DNA of 45,789 nt from an uncultured Clostridia bacterium (GCA_947086925.1 CAMUAL010000011.1:1-45789), one strand, 5' to 3'; positions 7,459 to 15,845 are shown, numbered from the stretch's first letter. Notes: a model not told the origin generated them from the sequence alone. Numbers and translations: made by a program.

Positions 7459-8421
7459 ATGATAGCACACGGAAACAAAATAAAGCTGTTTGCCGGCAAC
7501 GGAAGCCGCAAGCTTGCGCAAGCCATAGCGGACAAGCTTAAAATGCAGCTTGCCGACGCCGAAGTAGGCACGTTCAGCGACGGCGAATGTTCGGTGCATA
7601 TCGGCGAGACCGTACGCGGTTGCGACGTATTCGTAATTCAGTCCACGGCTTTTCCGGTAAACGACAATTTAATGGAGCTGCTTGTAATGATTGACGCGTT
7701 GCGTCGTGCAAGCGCAGGAAGAATTACGGCGGTAATACCTTACTTCGGATACGCCCGTCAGGACCGCAAAGCCCGTGCGCGCGACCCCATTACCGCAAAG
7801 CTCGTAGCCGACCTTCTTACGAGTGCGGGAGCCGACCGTGTGCTTACAATGGATTTGCACGCCGCTCAAATTCAAGGATTCTTCGATATTCCCGTAGACC
7901 ACCTTTTGGGCATACCCGTGCTTACAAAGGCACTCTTAAAACAGGATTTTATGAAAGATAAAGAAGAAATGATTGTTGTTTCGCCCGACGTGGGAAGCGT
8001 TGGCAGAGCGCGTCAGATGGCGCAAAAGCTCAACCTCAATCTTGCGATAGTCGATAAACGCCGCCCGAAAGCAAACGTAATGGAAGTTATGAACATTGTA
8101 GGCGACGTAAAGGGCAAAAAATGTCTTTTGGTAGACGATATGATTGATACCGCAGGCACAATAACGCAAGGCGCGAAAGCTCTTATAGACGTTGGCGGCG
8201 CCACTGCGGTTTATGCTTGCTGTACTCACGCCGTACTCTCGGGCCCCGCAATGGAACGCCTTGAAAATTCGGTAATAGAAGAATTATTCGTGCTCGACAC
8301 AATAGAACTTCCTCCCGAAAAGCGCATAGCGAAAATCAAGGAAGTTACGGTTGCTCCCATGTTTGCCGAGGCAATCGAATCCATTTATGCGGATTTACCG
8401 GTAAGCAGATTATATGAATAA
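7459..8421 (+). CDS. prs: Ribose-phosphate pyrophosphokinase
   Basis: 320 residues, full length. It makes PRPP from ribose 5-phosphate and ATP for nucleotide, His and Trp synthesis. Seen motifs are FSDGE near the N-terminus, the YFGYARQDRK catalytic loop, MDLHAAQIQGFF, and the PRPP loop LLVDDMIDTAGT. AAAGGAG precedes the ATG. It lies 29 bases after the glmU-like gene and both probably share the promoter at 6294. A strong terminator follows. Confidence 0.97.
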   Translation: MIAHGNKIKLFAGNGSRKLAQAIADKLKMQLADAEVGTFSDGECSVHIGETVRGCDVFVIQSTAFPVNDNLMELLVMIDALRRASAGRITAVIPYFGYARQDRKARARDPITAKLVADLLTSAGADRVLTMDLHAAQIQGFFDIPVDHLLGIPVLTKALLKQDFMKDKEEMIVVSPDVGSVGRARQMAQKLNLNLAIVDKRRPKANVMEVMNIVGDVKGKKCLLVDDMIDTAGTITQGAKALIDVGGATAVYACCTHAVLSGPAMERLENSVIEELFVLDTIELPPEKRIAKIKEVTVAPMFAEAIESIYADLPVSRLYE

Positions 8422-8448
8422 TCGAGCATATTGTGCGAATAAAACGCC

Positions 8449-8487
8449 AAAAAAAGAGTTGCCCGTCGTTGCGGACAACTCTTTTTA
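8449..8487 (+). terminator. Bidirectional terminator between prs and spoIIID
   Basis: Inverted repeat 8451-8465 against 8472-8486 (GAGTTGCCCG pairing with CGGACAACTC, one wobble), with an A-run before and a T-run after. It can end both convergent transcripts. Confidence 0.85.
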
Positions 8488-8501
8488 CAAAGGAGGAAGA
8501 A

Positions 8502-8765
8502 TTAAAGGTTGCTTTTGTTTTTATTTTTGTACTTTTCGCGGGTGGCGTTGCCTCCGCGCAAATGACGTTCGTTAAGGTTAAGCTCGAGTATATCGTGTAC
8601 CCGCTCGTAAAGCTGTGAGTCGATTGCGCGCAGTCGCTCGGTAACGTCTTTATGTACGGTGCTTTTGCTTACGCCGAACTTTTCGCCGGCACCGCGAACG
8701 GTGTCGCCCGTGGCGGCAATATGCTCGCCGAGCGCCCGTGCGCGTGAAATGATATAAGTTTTCAT
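8502..8765 (-). CDS. spoIIID: Sporulation transcription factor SpoIIID-like
   Basis: 87 residues, matching SpoIIID. The helix-turn-helix TVRGAGEKFGVSKSTVHKDV (22-41) is the family hallmark, followed by a basic tail that contacts DNA. In endospore formers it switches mother-cell transcription from sigma-E towards sigma-K genes. A good AGAGGT site precedes the ATG. Its presence suggests the host belongs to a lineage that sporulates or recently did. It lies downstream of the TtcA-like gene on the same strand, and converges on prs. Confidence 0.92.
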   Translation of the reverse strand: MKTYIISRARALGEHIAATGDTVRGAGEKFGVSKSTVHKDVTERLRAIDSQLYERVHDILELNLNERHLRGGNATREKYKNKNKSNL

Positions 8766-8831
8766 TGCGCTACCTCTTAATTTTGTCGTACTAAGAAGAT
8801 ATGCGCAAAATCGACAATTTATAACAAATTT

Positions 8832-9581
8832 TTACTCTGTTTTTTGCGTGTCCGAAAACGACTGCGGTGCGTCCCACAGATTATTGCGTTCGGGGTGGGT
8901 GATTGCCGAAATCATACGTTCGCGGGCAATGGGAACGTCGGCGCAGATATTTTTTATAAGCGTTTTAACATATTCGCGCCGAGTGTGTTTGTTTGCGGGA
9001 CATGGATTGTGAACAATCGGCAAATTCATGTCGCGGGCAAGAGCGGCAACGTCGGCTTCCGAGATGTAAATAAACGGGCGTATAACGGTAACGCCGCTTC
9101 GGCTCATATACGACTTTGGCGCAAATGTGGAAATACGTCCTTCGTAAAACAGCGACAGCAAAAATGTCTCCGCCAAATCGTCGGCGTGATGCCCCAACGC
9201 AAGTTTGTCGAATCCGCATTTTGCCATTATACTGCTCAGCGCGCCGCGCCGCATTTTAGAGCACAGCGAACACGGGTTTTTCTCTTTGCGCACGTTGAAT
9301 ATTATGTCGCCTATATCCGTTTTTTCGCATATGTACTCAACGCCTATGCTTTTGCAGTATTCGGCAACGGGAGTGTAGTCTGCGCCGAGTCCCAAATCGA
9401 TTGTAATCGCGTTAAGCTCGTAATGTTCGGGCGAGAATCTGCGGTATGCCGCAAGCGCCGATAAAAGCGCAAGACTGTCTTTTCCGCCCGATACGCCTAC
9501 GGTTATTTTGTCGCCGTCGCTTATTAAATCGAGCTCGGTACACGCTTTTCGCATGCCCGATAAAATTTTCTGAATCGTCAT
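8832..9581 (-). CDS. TtcA-like PP-loop tRNA thiolation enzyme
   Basis: 249 residues from ATG 9581. The PP-loop ATP site SGGKDSLALL, the CSLC pair and the later NPCP cysteine (iron-sulfur ligands in TtcA) and GHHADD are all visible, as in TtcA/TtuA-type tRNA 2-thiolation enzymes. The likely product is a 2-thiolated pyrimidine in tRNA (2-thiocytidine 32 by analogy), but close paralogues modify other positions. Twelve further upstream codons exist in frame, but they overlap the promoter, so 9581 is preferred; the start then has no Shine-Dalgarno and the transcript would be leaderless. Confidence 0.82.
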   Translation of the reverse strand: MTIQKILSGMRKACTELDLISDGDKITVGVSGGKDSLALLSALAAYRRFSPEHYELNAITIDLGLGADYTPVAEYCKSIGVEYICEKTDIGDIIFNVRKEKNPCSLCSKMRRGALSSIMAKCGFDKLALGHHADDLAETFLLSLFYEGRISTFAPKSYMSRSGVTVIRPFIYISEADVAALARDMNLPIVHNPCPANKHTRREYVKTLIKNICADVPIARERMISAITHPERNNLWDAPQSFSDTQKTE

Positions 9582-9587
9582 GATTAT

Positions 9588-9617
9588 ATTATACGCTTTC
9601 GGCTTGTGCTTTGGCAA
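9588..9617 (-). promoter_or_regulatory. Promoter of the TtcA-like gene, leaderless geometry
   Basis: On the minus strand TTGCCA (9617-9612), an 18-base spacer and TATAAT (9593-9588), with six bases before the ATG whose first base is 9581. A second overlapping TATAAT (9588-9583) exists but would lie too close to the start codon. Confidence 0.65.
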
Positions 9618-9650
9618 GCTAAAATACTTGCATTAAGCGCGTAAAATCGT

Positions 9651-9680
9651 TTGACTTTTTACACTCGTGTGCCTTATAAT
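9651..9680 (+). promoter_or_regulatory. rpmH operon promoter
   Basis: TTGACT (9651-9656), 18-base spacer, TATAAT (9675-9680). The leader to the rpmH ATG at 9718 is about 30 bases and includes an AAGGAA site. It is divergent from the TtcA-like gene promoter only ~35 bases away. Confidence 0.75.
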
Positions 9681-9717
9681 ATATAAGCAACAATTTTGTA
9701 ATGAAGGAACAGGAAAA

Positions 9718-9870
9718 ATGAAAAGAACTTATCAACCCAAAAAGCGCGCTCAGAACAAAGTACACGGATTCCGTCAGCGCATGAAGACCAAATCGGGACG
9801 TAACGTGCTCAGCCGCCGCAGAAGAAAGGGACGCGCGCGTATTACTCCCAAACCTTTGGGCAGCAACTGA
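9718..9870 (+). CDS. rpmH: 50S ribosomal protein L34
   Basis: 50 residues starting MKRTYQPKKR, with the typical GFRQRM and RRRRKGR motifs. Most L34 proteins have 44-46 residues; this one adds about six C-terminal residues (ending PKPLGSN). Start at 9718 chosen over an upstream in-frame ATG because of the conserved N-terminus and the AAGGAACAGG site. First gene of the rpmH-rnpA-yidD-yidC-jag cluster. Confidence 0.95.
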   Translation: MKRTYQPKKRAQNKVHGFRQRMKTKSGRNVLSRRRRKGRARITPKPLGSN

Positions 9871-9893
9871 TTTTTTGAATAACGGTGGATTAT

Positions 9894-9922
9894 AAGAGTC
9901 ATTGCTTGCGGCGATGGCTCTT
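9894..9922 (+). terminator. Hairpin between rpmH and rnpA
   Basis: AAGAGTCAT (9894-9902) pairs with ATGGCTCTT (9914-9922), nine pairs with one wobble, then a short T/A tract. It may partially terminate transcription so that L34 is made in excess over RnpA, or stabilise the rpmH mRNA. Confidence 0.45.
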
Positions 9923-9933
9923 TATATACTTAC

Positions 9934-10299
9934 ATGCTTGAAAAACGCAACAGACTGACAAAGCGCGGTTCGTTTAACTACGTGTACAAGCGCGGAGTTT
10001 GCAAAAGCTCGGGCGAGCTTAAACTCACGTACGTATTGTCGCGTGCGGGCGCGCCGAAAATAGGGATAAGCGTTCCCAATGCCGTGGGTAACGCGGTTGT
10101 CAGGAATAAGATTCGCAGACGAATCCGAGCGGCACTGCGCGGATACGTAGGGAATATAAAGCCCGCGCAAATAGTGGTATCGGCGCGCAAGGGCGCGCAT
10201 GAACTAACGTATGCGCAAATATGCGATAAGCTTAACGAAATGCTTATAAAATCCGAGCTGTATGAAAAAAAAGAAATTAACGCCGTGGCGCGTGATTAA
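9934..10299 (+). CDS. rnpA: Ribonuclease P protein component
   Basis: 121 residues. The N-terminus LEKRNRLTKRGSFNYVYKRG and the basic RNR motif region VRNKIRRRIR identify RnpA, which binds the RNase P RNA for tRNA 5' maturation. No clear Shine-Dalgarno precedes the ATG. It overlaps yidD by 38 bases in another frame, the usual arrangement. Confidence 0.95.
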   Translation: MLEKRNRLTKRGSFNYVYKRGVCKSSGELKLTYVLSRAGAPKIGISVPNAVGNAVVRNKIRRRIRAALRGYVGNIKPAQIVVSARKGAHELTYAQICDKLNEMLIKSELYEKKEINAVARD

Positions 10300-10555
10300 A
10301 TTCATAATAACATTCAGGTGGCTGTTCGAGGGACTGATACTCTTTTACAAAAAGTGCATATCGCCGCTCACGCCCGACGTTTGCATGTATTACCCGAGTT
10401 GTTCGAGCTATATGTTAGAGGCAATTCGCAAGTTCGGAGTATTTCGCGGCATAGCAATGGGTGCAAAAAGAATCTGGCGTTGCTCGCCGTGGGGCGAGGG
10501 CGGATTCGACCCCGTACCCGATAATCCAAAAGGAGACATGAAATGGCTTTTTTAA
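10262..10555 (+). CDS. yidD: Membrane protein insertion efficiency factor YidD
   Basis: 97 residues. The YidD signature YPSCSSYMLEAI and RIWRCSPWGEGGFDPVP are complete; a short N-terminal amphipathic or hydrophobic region carries basic residues. YidD assists YidC-dependent insertion. It overlaps rnpA upstream (38 bases) and yidC downstream (13 bases), so translation is coupled. Confidence 0.95.
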   Translation: MKKKKLTPWRVIKFIITFRWLFEGLILFYKKCISPLTPDVCMYYPSCSSYMLEAIRKFGVFRGIAMGAKRIWRCSPWGEGGFDPVPDNPKGDMKWLF

Positions 10556-11862
10556 CGTCGGCTGTCGCCGATTATCTGCATAACCCGAGCGGTTTGTGGG
10601 AAATACTTATACTCGGCTTATTCAAATTTATAGTGAATTACGGCTGGCGTATAGTGTTTTTCACGGTGTGCCTTAAAATCCTTCTTTTGCCGCTCGATTT
10701 GTTCCAACGCTTCAAGATGCGCAAAAATCAGATAATCACCGAACGCTTAAAGCCGCAACTCGAAAAACTGCAACAGCAGTATGCGGGCGATAAGCAGATG
10801 CTTGCAAGAAAGCAGATGGAGCTTAACAAAAAAGAGGGATTCAGCTATTTTTCGAGCTGTTTGCCCATGATTGTTACTCTTGTCCTATTCTTTTATCTGT
10901 TTGCGGGATTGCGTAATATTTCGCAGTTCATGAACTTAAAGCAATATTTGGAGTTGTACGACACCTATACCGCAACGGTTGCGGAAAACCTCGACGAGAA
11001 GTTCGAAATATCCGATTACGGCGAAATATCGTGGAACGAGATTACCGAACTGTATCGTGACGTTCTTATGACCGCGCCGAAAGAGGACGATTACAAAACC
11101 GAGGGTGAATGGGATTCCGACAAGGGCGGCGAGGCGGCTTACAAGGCGGCTTACGACGCATGGAACGAGAGCGACGACGGCAAAAACGCCCGCGACTTAC
11201 TGCGCACGCGGGACGAAATGGAAAACACTTATATTAAGCCGGTTGCGCAAAAGGCGGTTGAAAACAAATACGGCGAAATCAAAGAGTCGTTTTTGTGGGT
11301 AAGCAACATATGGTCGCCAGACGTGCCGTGGAGCAGAGCAATACTTTCGCACGATTCGTTTTTAAGCAACATATCGAACTTCAAAACTTACAGCAAAGTA
11401 AAATCGAAATTAAAGATTAAAGAAGACGAAGTTTTCAACAGCGTAACCTACGCCGATATGATAAGCGAAAGCACGTATAACAACGTAATGGGCGCGTTGC
11501 TTGCAAAAAGTTCGCCGCACAACCGCGTAAACGGTTATCTGATACTTCCCATACTTTCGGTTGCGCTCAGCTTTTTAAGTCAGTTTATTACCACCCGTTT
11601 GCAAAAGAAGTCGGGACAAGTTGCCGAAGGCAGCATGGGCGGCAGTATGAAGATGATGATGATTATCATGCCGCTTATGATGGGTATATTCGCACTCTCG
11701 TACACCGCAATGTTTACGCTGTATATAGTTGTAAACTCGGCGGCGACGATTCTTATAAACGTAATAACCACTCTTGCCATGAACGGCAAAAACAAGAGCA
11801 AAGAAAAGAAGCTCACCACGGGCGTGCAGAAGTACGGACGCCCCGACCCCAAAGATTTATAA
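10543..11862 (+). CDS. yidC: Membrane protein insertase YidC/SpoIIIJ with large extracytoplasmic insertions
   Basis: 439 residues against roughly 250-290 for Gram-positive YidC. The core is visible: first membrane region about 20-50 (ILLLPLDLFQR), a cytoplasmic coiled-coil hairpin (60-100), a membrane segment at 104-124, the FLWVSNIWSPD motif (250-260), then membrane segments at about 331-352 and in the MIIMPLMMGIF and following region. Two extra blocks stand out: about 115 residues (131-245, charged, no Cys) before the FLW motif and about 60 residues (270-328) after it, both on the outer side. There is no obvious lipobox. Overlaps yidD and precedes jag. Confidence 0.92.
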   Translation: MAFLTSAVADYLHNPSGLWEILILGLFKFIVNYGWRIVFFTVCLKILLLPLDLFQRFKMRKNQIITERLKPQLEKLQQQYAGDKQMLARKQMELNKKEGFSYFSSCLPMIVTLVLFFYLFAGLRNISQFMNLKQYLELYDTYTATVAENLDEKFEISDYGEISWNEITELYRDVLMTAPKEDDYKTEGEWDSDKGGEAAYKAAYDAWNESDDGKNARDLLRTRDEMENTYIKPVAQKAVENKYGEIKESFLWVSNIWSPDVPWSRAILSHDSFLSNISNFKTYSKVKSKLKIKEDEVFNSVTYADMISESTYNNVMGALLAKSSPHNRVNGYLILPILSVALSFLSQFITTRLQKKSGQVAEGSMGGSMKMMMIIMPLMMGIFALSYTAMFTLYIVVNSAATILINVITTLAMNGKNKSKEKKLTTGVQKYGRPDPKDL

Positions 11863-11894
11863 TTCGATTTTAAATACAGGAGCAAGCACAGACT

Positions 11895-12890
11895 ATGGAG
11901 AGAACTGTCGAATTTACAGGTAAAAAAGTTCAAGAGGCGGTAGACGAGGGCTTAAAGTCGCTCGGTATAACGCTTGACGACGCCGACATTAAAATCATAA
12001 ACAACGGCGGACTGTTTAAGAAGGCGAAAGTTTCGATAACGTACGACGACGGACTCAATGAGAGCGACGTTGCCGTAAAAGCGGAAGTAAAACCCGAATC
12101 CGAAAAACCGCAGACGGAAAAAGAAAAGCCGCAGGTTAAAGCCGAAAAGAAAGCAAAAGCCGCGTCGCAGGTAAAAGCGGACAAAGCGCCCGCCGACGAG
12201 CCGCATTGGGGAAGTGCGCCCGTAAAGTTGGAGCCTACCACAAAATCCGACTTCGGAAAATCCGCGAAATCGCCGAAAGCCAAAGCGGAAAAAACTGCGG
12301 CGTCGGCAGAAAGCGCGGAGGCGGCGGAAGATTCGGAAAAGACGAAAACCGAAACCCCTAACGGCGAGCGCAAAAATAAAGAGCGCAAAGAGAATAAAGA
12401 CCACAAGAAAAAGCAACGCGAATCGGTTGACCCCACCGAGGAACAGGTGAACGAATCGAAGGCGTTTTTGACCGAGTTGCTCGGACTTATGAAAATAGAC
12501 GGTACGGTTGAAGTGAGCGTAGAGGAAGGTCTGCGCATTAACGTGGAAACCGACGATTCCCGAGTAATAGGGCACAGAGGAGAAGTTCTCGATTCCCTCG
12601 GTCAGCTTGTCAGCTCGATTATAAACACGTCGCACGGAAAGTTCGTGCACGTTACGGTAGACGGTCTCGGTTATCGCGACCGCCGCAAGGAAACCTTAGA
12701 GGGACTTGCGCGCCGCATGGCGGATAAGGCAGTACGCACCCGTCGCAAAGTTACATTGGACGCAATGAACAGCGCGGACCGCAGAATTATTCATGCAACG
12801 CTCAGCGAACGCGACGACGTGTTCACCCGTAGCGAAGGTCATGACCCCTCGCGCCGCGTTGCCATTATTCCCAAGCGCAATAATCACTGA
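11895..12890 (+). CDS. jag: RNA-binding protein Jag (KhpB/EloR)
   Basis: 331 residues with three parts: Jag-N (1-55, VEFTGKKVQEAVDEGLKSLG), a long Lys/Glu/Ala-rich linker (about 60-185), and KH plus R3H domains (VIGHRGEVLDSLGQL; ...DRRIIHATLSERDDV and SRRVAIIP). Jag/KhpB binds RNA with KhpA and influences cell elongation and division. The linker is longer than usual. It follows yidC by 32 bases, the standard order, and is followed six bases later by a DUF2726 gene. Confidence 0.93.
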   Translation: MERTVEFTGKKVQEAVDEGLKSLGITLDDADIKIINNGGLFKKAKVSITYDDGLNESDVAVKAEVKPESEKPQTEKEKPQVKAEKKAKAASQVKADKAPADEPHWGSAPVKLEPTTKSDFGKSAKSPKAKAEKTAASAESAEAAEDSEKTKTETPNGERKNKERKENKDHKKKQRESVDPTEEQVNESKAFLTELLGLMKIDGTVEVSVEEGLRINVETDDSRVIGHRGEVLDSLGQLVSSIINTSHGKFVHVTVDGLGYRDRRKETLEGLARRMADKAVRTRRKVTLDAMNSADRRIIHATLSERDDVFTRSEGHDPSRRVAIIPKRNNH

Positions 12891-12896
12891 AATTAA

Positions 12897-13457
12897 ATGA
12901 AAAAACGGCTGTATATTCTCGGCACCGTAGTATGTACGGTTGTCGCGGTAACGGCATCGTATTTTTATGCCGACAAAGGAAACGCATGGTTGCTTGCCGC
13001 AAGTTGCTCGGCGGTTATTTTACTTCTGATTTGCGTGGTAAATCTTGCGCGTCTGTACCGAGAAAAGGGTACGGCGGTAAGGCTGTACCGAAAAAAAGCG
13101 CAATATCTTACGTTGCCCGAACAGAACTTTTTCCGCGTTTTAAAGAGTGTGCTTTGCGGGCGTTACGAAGTGTACCCGCAGGCGCCGCTTGTGTCGGTTA
13201 TAGATAAACCGAATGCGTCTTTCAGAAACGAATTATTCCGCATAGCGGACTTCGTTGTTATAAATCCCGCAACGACCGAACCGTTGCTTTTAATCGAACT
13301 CAACGATTCGTCGCACAACCGAGCCGACCGACGCGCGCGCGACCAAAGAGTTGCCGGAATCTGCGCCGACGCGGGCATACCGATAATAGCTTTTACTATT
13401 CCGGAATCGAAGGATACGGAAGAAGTTAAAAGAAGAATATTCAAAGCGATTAAATAA
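12897..13457 (+). CDS. DUF2726-domain membrane-anchored protein
   Basis: 186 residues. Two adjacent hydrophobic segments (about 4-24 and 29-50) are followed by a soluble domain with LPEQNFFRVL, FRIADFVVINP, LLLIELNDSSH and RARDQRVAGICADAGIPII. These match DUF2726, which has a restriction-endonuclease-like (PD-(D/E)xK) core: the D of ADFV and the E of IEL are candidate metal ligands. Function unknown; a membrane-tethered nuclease is a fair guess. No Shine-Dalgarno; the start lies six bases after the jag stop, so it is probably translationally coupled. Confidence 0.75.
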   Translation: MKKRLYILGTVVCTVVAVTASYFYADKGNAWLLAASCSAVILLLICVVNLARLYREKGTAVRLYRKKAQYLTLPEQNFFRVLKSVLCGRYEVYPQAPLVSVIDKPNASFRNELFRIADFVVINPATTEPLLLIELNDSSHNRADRRARDQRVAGICADAGIPIIAFTIPESKDTEEVKRRIFKAIK

Positions 13458-13461
13458 GCGA

Positions 13462-13496
13462 ATATCCGTTGCCTTTAACGGCAACGGATATTTTTA
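13462..13496 (+). terminator. Terminator of the rpmH-jag-DUF2726 operon
   Basis: Perfect 12-bp stem ATATCCGTTGCC (13462-13473) with GGCAACGGATAT (13480-13491), followed by TTTTA. A strong intrinsic terminator. Confidence 0.9.
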
Positions 13497-13540
13497 TGCA
13501 GACAACATATTTTCTACGAAAATAACGGATTGTTTTACGT

Positions 13541-13573
13541 AAAAAATCCGCCCATATCGAGGGCGGATTTTAT
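13541..13573 (-). terminator. glnN terminator
   Basis: AAAATCCGCCC (13543-13553) pairs with GGGCGGATTTT (13561-13571); on the minus strand it is followed by six T, placing it correctly for glnN. A second GC-rich stem, CGCCGCG with CGCGGCG (about 13583-13605), sits between it and the glnN stop codon. Confidence 0.85.
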
Positions 13574-13608
13574 TGGGTTTATCGCCGCGTTTTGTTACCG
13601 CGGCGTTT

Positions 13609-15690
13609 TTATACCGAGAACAGCAAGTCTGCGTACGAGGGTATCGGCCATGCGTTTTCGGGAACGAGCATTTCGAGTTCGTCGCATGCGGCGCGAAGCT
13701 CACGCATTGCCGCAAACACTACGTTGTAGTAAGCGAGAGCTTGCTTTTCGAGTCCTTCTATGCTCTTTACCTTAACTGTGGCTTCGCAAAGATTGCCGTT
13801 TGCCGCATATGCCGAGTTTATGAGCGCGTCTATGCGTCCGAGCAAACTCTTTTCGGTTTCGGCGTTTACTCCTATTTCCGATTTGGTATGTACCGCTTCG
13901 GCAAGCGATTTGGTGTAGTCCAAACATGCGGGTATTATCTGCTTGCTTGCCATATCCGTCATGGTAAGAGCCTCTATGTTTATAACCTTGCAGTAGTTTT
14001 CGAGGAGTATATCTTTGCGCGCCTTGATTTCTTCTGCGGTGTAAATTTTGTGACGTGCAAACATGGCAAGGTTTTCTTCGCGTGTGTAATAGGGGAGCGC
14101 CTCCGGAGTGGTTTTAAGATTGAGCAGTCCGCGTTTTTCGGCTTCCTTGACCCATTCTTCCGAATAGTTGTTGCCGTTGAATACGATTCGCTTGTGAGCG
14201 GCGTAGGTGTCTACTATAAGTTTTTTAACGGCTTTGTTTACGTCTTTGCTCGATTCGAGAACGTCGGCGTATTCTGCGAGTACGTCGGCAACGGCGGTGT
14301 TAAGCATTACGTTGGGACAAGCAATGTTAAATGTCGACCCCAAACTGCGGAACTCGAATTTGTTGCCCGTAAACGCAAAAGGAGAAGTGCGGTTGCGGTC
14401 GGTGGTGTCCGACATAAATTCGGGTATCGATTCTACAACCTGCATTTTGTTTCCCTTTTTTCCCTGATAAGCCGTTCCCGCGCTCATCGATTCGAGTATT
14501 CCCGTAAGCTCTCCGCCTAAGAATATCGATATTATCGCGGGAGGAGCTTCGTTTGCACCCAAACGGTGGTCGTTGCCCGCGCTTGCCACGCTGAGTCTGA
14601 GCAAATCCTGATGAAGGTCTACCGCTTTTATAACCGCAGTTAAAAACAGCAAAAAGCGATAGTTGCTTTCGGGAGTCTTTCCGGGGTTAAGCAGATTGTC
14701 GCCGTCGTCGGTCGATATAGACCAGTTGTTGTGTTTGCCGCTGCCGTTTACGCCCGCAAACGGTTTTTCGTGCAAAAGGCATACAAGATTATGGCGGTCC
14801 GCAACTTTCTTCATGACTTCCATGGTGAGCTGATTATGGTCGGTCGCCACGTTTACCGATGTGAAAATGGGGGCAAGCTCGTGTTGCGCGGGAGCAACCT
14901 CGTTGTGGCGCGTTTTCGCCAAAATCCCGAGCTTCCACAATTCGCGGTCGAGGTCGTCCATATATGCGATTACGCGCGGGCGTATGTTGCCGAAGTAGTG
15001 GTCTTCGAGTTCCTGCCCTTTGGGGGGACGCGCGCCGAACAGCGTTCTGCCCGTAAAAATAAGGTCTTTACGCTTTTTCCAAAGCTCTTTGTCTATAAGA
15101 AAGTATTCCTGTTCGGGTCCTACCGTAGCGGTTACTCGGTTTACGTTTTCATCGCCCATTGCGCGAAGTACGCGCACCGCCTGCTCGCTTATTGCGCGCA
15201 TCGAACGCAACAGAGGAGTCTTTTTATCGAGCACCTGTCCCGAGTACGATATAAACGCCGTGGGTATGCACAGTGCGCCGTCTTTTATAAATGCGTAGCT
15301 GCTCGGGTCCCATGCGGTGTAGCCGCGCGCTTCGAAAGTAGAGCGCAATCCGCCCGAGGGAAAGCTCGATGCGTCGGGTTCGCCGTGGATAAGCTCTTTG
15401 CCCGAAAAGTTCATAATAATCGTGCCGTCGCCCGAGGGACATATAAAGCTGTCGTGCTTTTCGGCGGTTATGCCCGTCATGGGCTGAAACCAATGCGTGT
15501 AATGAGTTGCACCGTGTTCGATTGCCCAATCCTTCATTACCGTCGCCACTGTGTTTGCAAGCGAGGGGTCGAGAGCCGTTCCGCTGTTTATCGTGGCTTT
15601 CAGCGCGGTGTACGTTTCTTTGGGCAGTCTCTGTTGCATAACTTTATCGTTAAACACGAGAGTGCCGAACATTTCGGGTACGTTTGTCAT
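13609..15690 (-). CDS. glnN: Type III glutamine synthetase
   Basis: 693 residues, the size of GSIII (about 690-730), much longer than GSI (~450). Family signatures include HWFQPMTG, SGDGTIIMNF, FPSGGLRSTFEARGYTAWD, GPEQEYF, KTRHNEVAPAQHELAP and NGSGKHNNWS, covering the N-terminal beta-grasp, the ATP and metal sites. It condenses glutamate, ammonia and ATP to glutamine. AAAGGAG precedes the ATG. It is transcribed away from the glycogen operon, has two promoters and a terminator-like structure in its 150-245 base leader, which suggests control by transcription attenuation. Confidence 0.96.
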   Translation of the reverse strand: MTNVPEMFGTLVFNDKVMQQRLPKETYTALKATINSGTALDPSLANTVATVMKDWAIEHGATHYTHWFQPMTGITAEKHDSFICPSGDGTIIMNFSGKELIHGEPDASSFPSGGLRSTFEARGYTAWDPSSYAFIKDGALCIPTAFISYSGQVLDKKTPLLRSMRAISEQAVRVLRAMGDENVNRVTATVGPEQEYFLIDKELWKKRKDLIFTGRTLFGARPPKGQELEDHYFGNIRPRVIAYMDDLDRELWKLGILAKTRHNEVAPAQHELAPIFTSVNVATDHNQLTMEVMKKVADRHNLVCLLHEKPFAGVNGSGKHNNWSISTDDGDNLLNPGKTPESNYRFLLFLTAVIKAVDLHQDLLRLSVASAGNDHRLGANEAPPAIISIFLGGELTGILESMSAGTAYQGKKGNKMQVVESIPEFMSDTTDRNRTSPFAFTGNKFEFRSLGSTFNIACPNVMLNTAVADVLAEYADVLESSKDVNKAVKKLIVDTYAAHKRIVFNGNNYSEEWVKEAEKRGLLNLKTTPEALPYYTREENLAMFARHKIYTAEEIKARKDILLENYCKVINIEALTMTDMASKQIIPACLDYTKSLAEAVHTKSEIGVNAETEKSLLGRIDALINSAYAANGNLCEATVKVKSIEGLEKQALAYYNVVFAAMRELRAACDELEMLVPENAWPIPSYADLLFSV

Positions 15691-15766
15691 ACTTTTTTAT
15701 TCTCCTTTCGACTGTTTGTACTGTTGCGATATTGTCGGTTGTGCGATAAAATGCCGATACGGGCAA

Positions 15767-15820
15767 TAAAAAAACGCTGCGAATTTCCGAGTGTGATTAT
15801 CGAAAATTCTTACAGCGTCT
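15767..15820 (-). promoter_or_regulatory. Terminator-like attenuator in the glnN leader
   Basis: Minus-strand RNA: ACGCUG (15818-15813) pairs with CAGCGU (just before the U-run), and inside it GAAUUUUCGA pairs with UCGGAAAUUC around a 9-base loop; seven U follow. It sits between both glnN promoters and the glnN start. Outside it, UAAAAUGC upstream can pair with GCAUUUUA downstream (8 bp), which could form an enclosing or competing structure. No other gene on that strand could use this terminator, so attenuation is the natural reading; the effector is unknown. Confidence 0.7.
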
Positions 15821-15845
15821 TTGCTGATAAGCATTTTACGCAATT

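Noticed and set aside
9590..9740. Replication origin near rpmH
   Set aside because: Only one weak DnaA-box-like string (CTTATCAAC, inside rpmH) was seen and dnaA is absent, so there is no support for oriC here.
9902..9933. TTGCTT-17-TATACT before rnpA, as a fifth leaderless promoter
   Set aside because: The -10 box ends only three bases before the ATG, too close for transcription to start at the ATG; it also overlaps the rpmH-rnpA hairpin.
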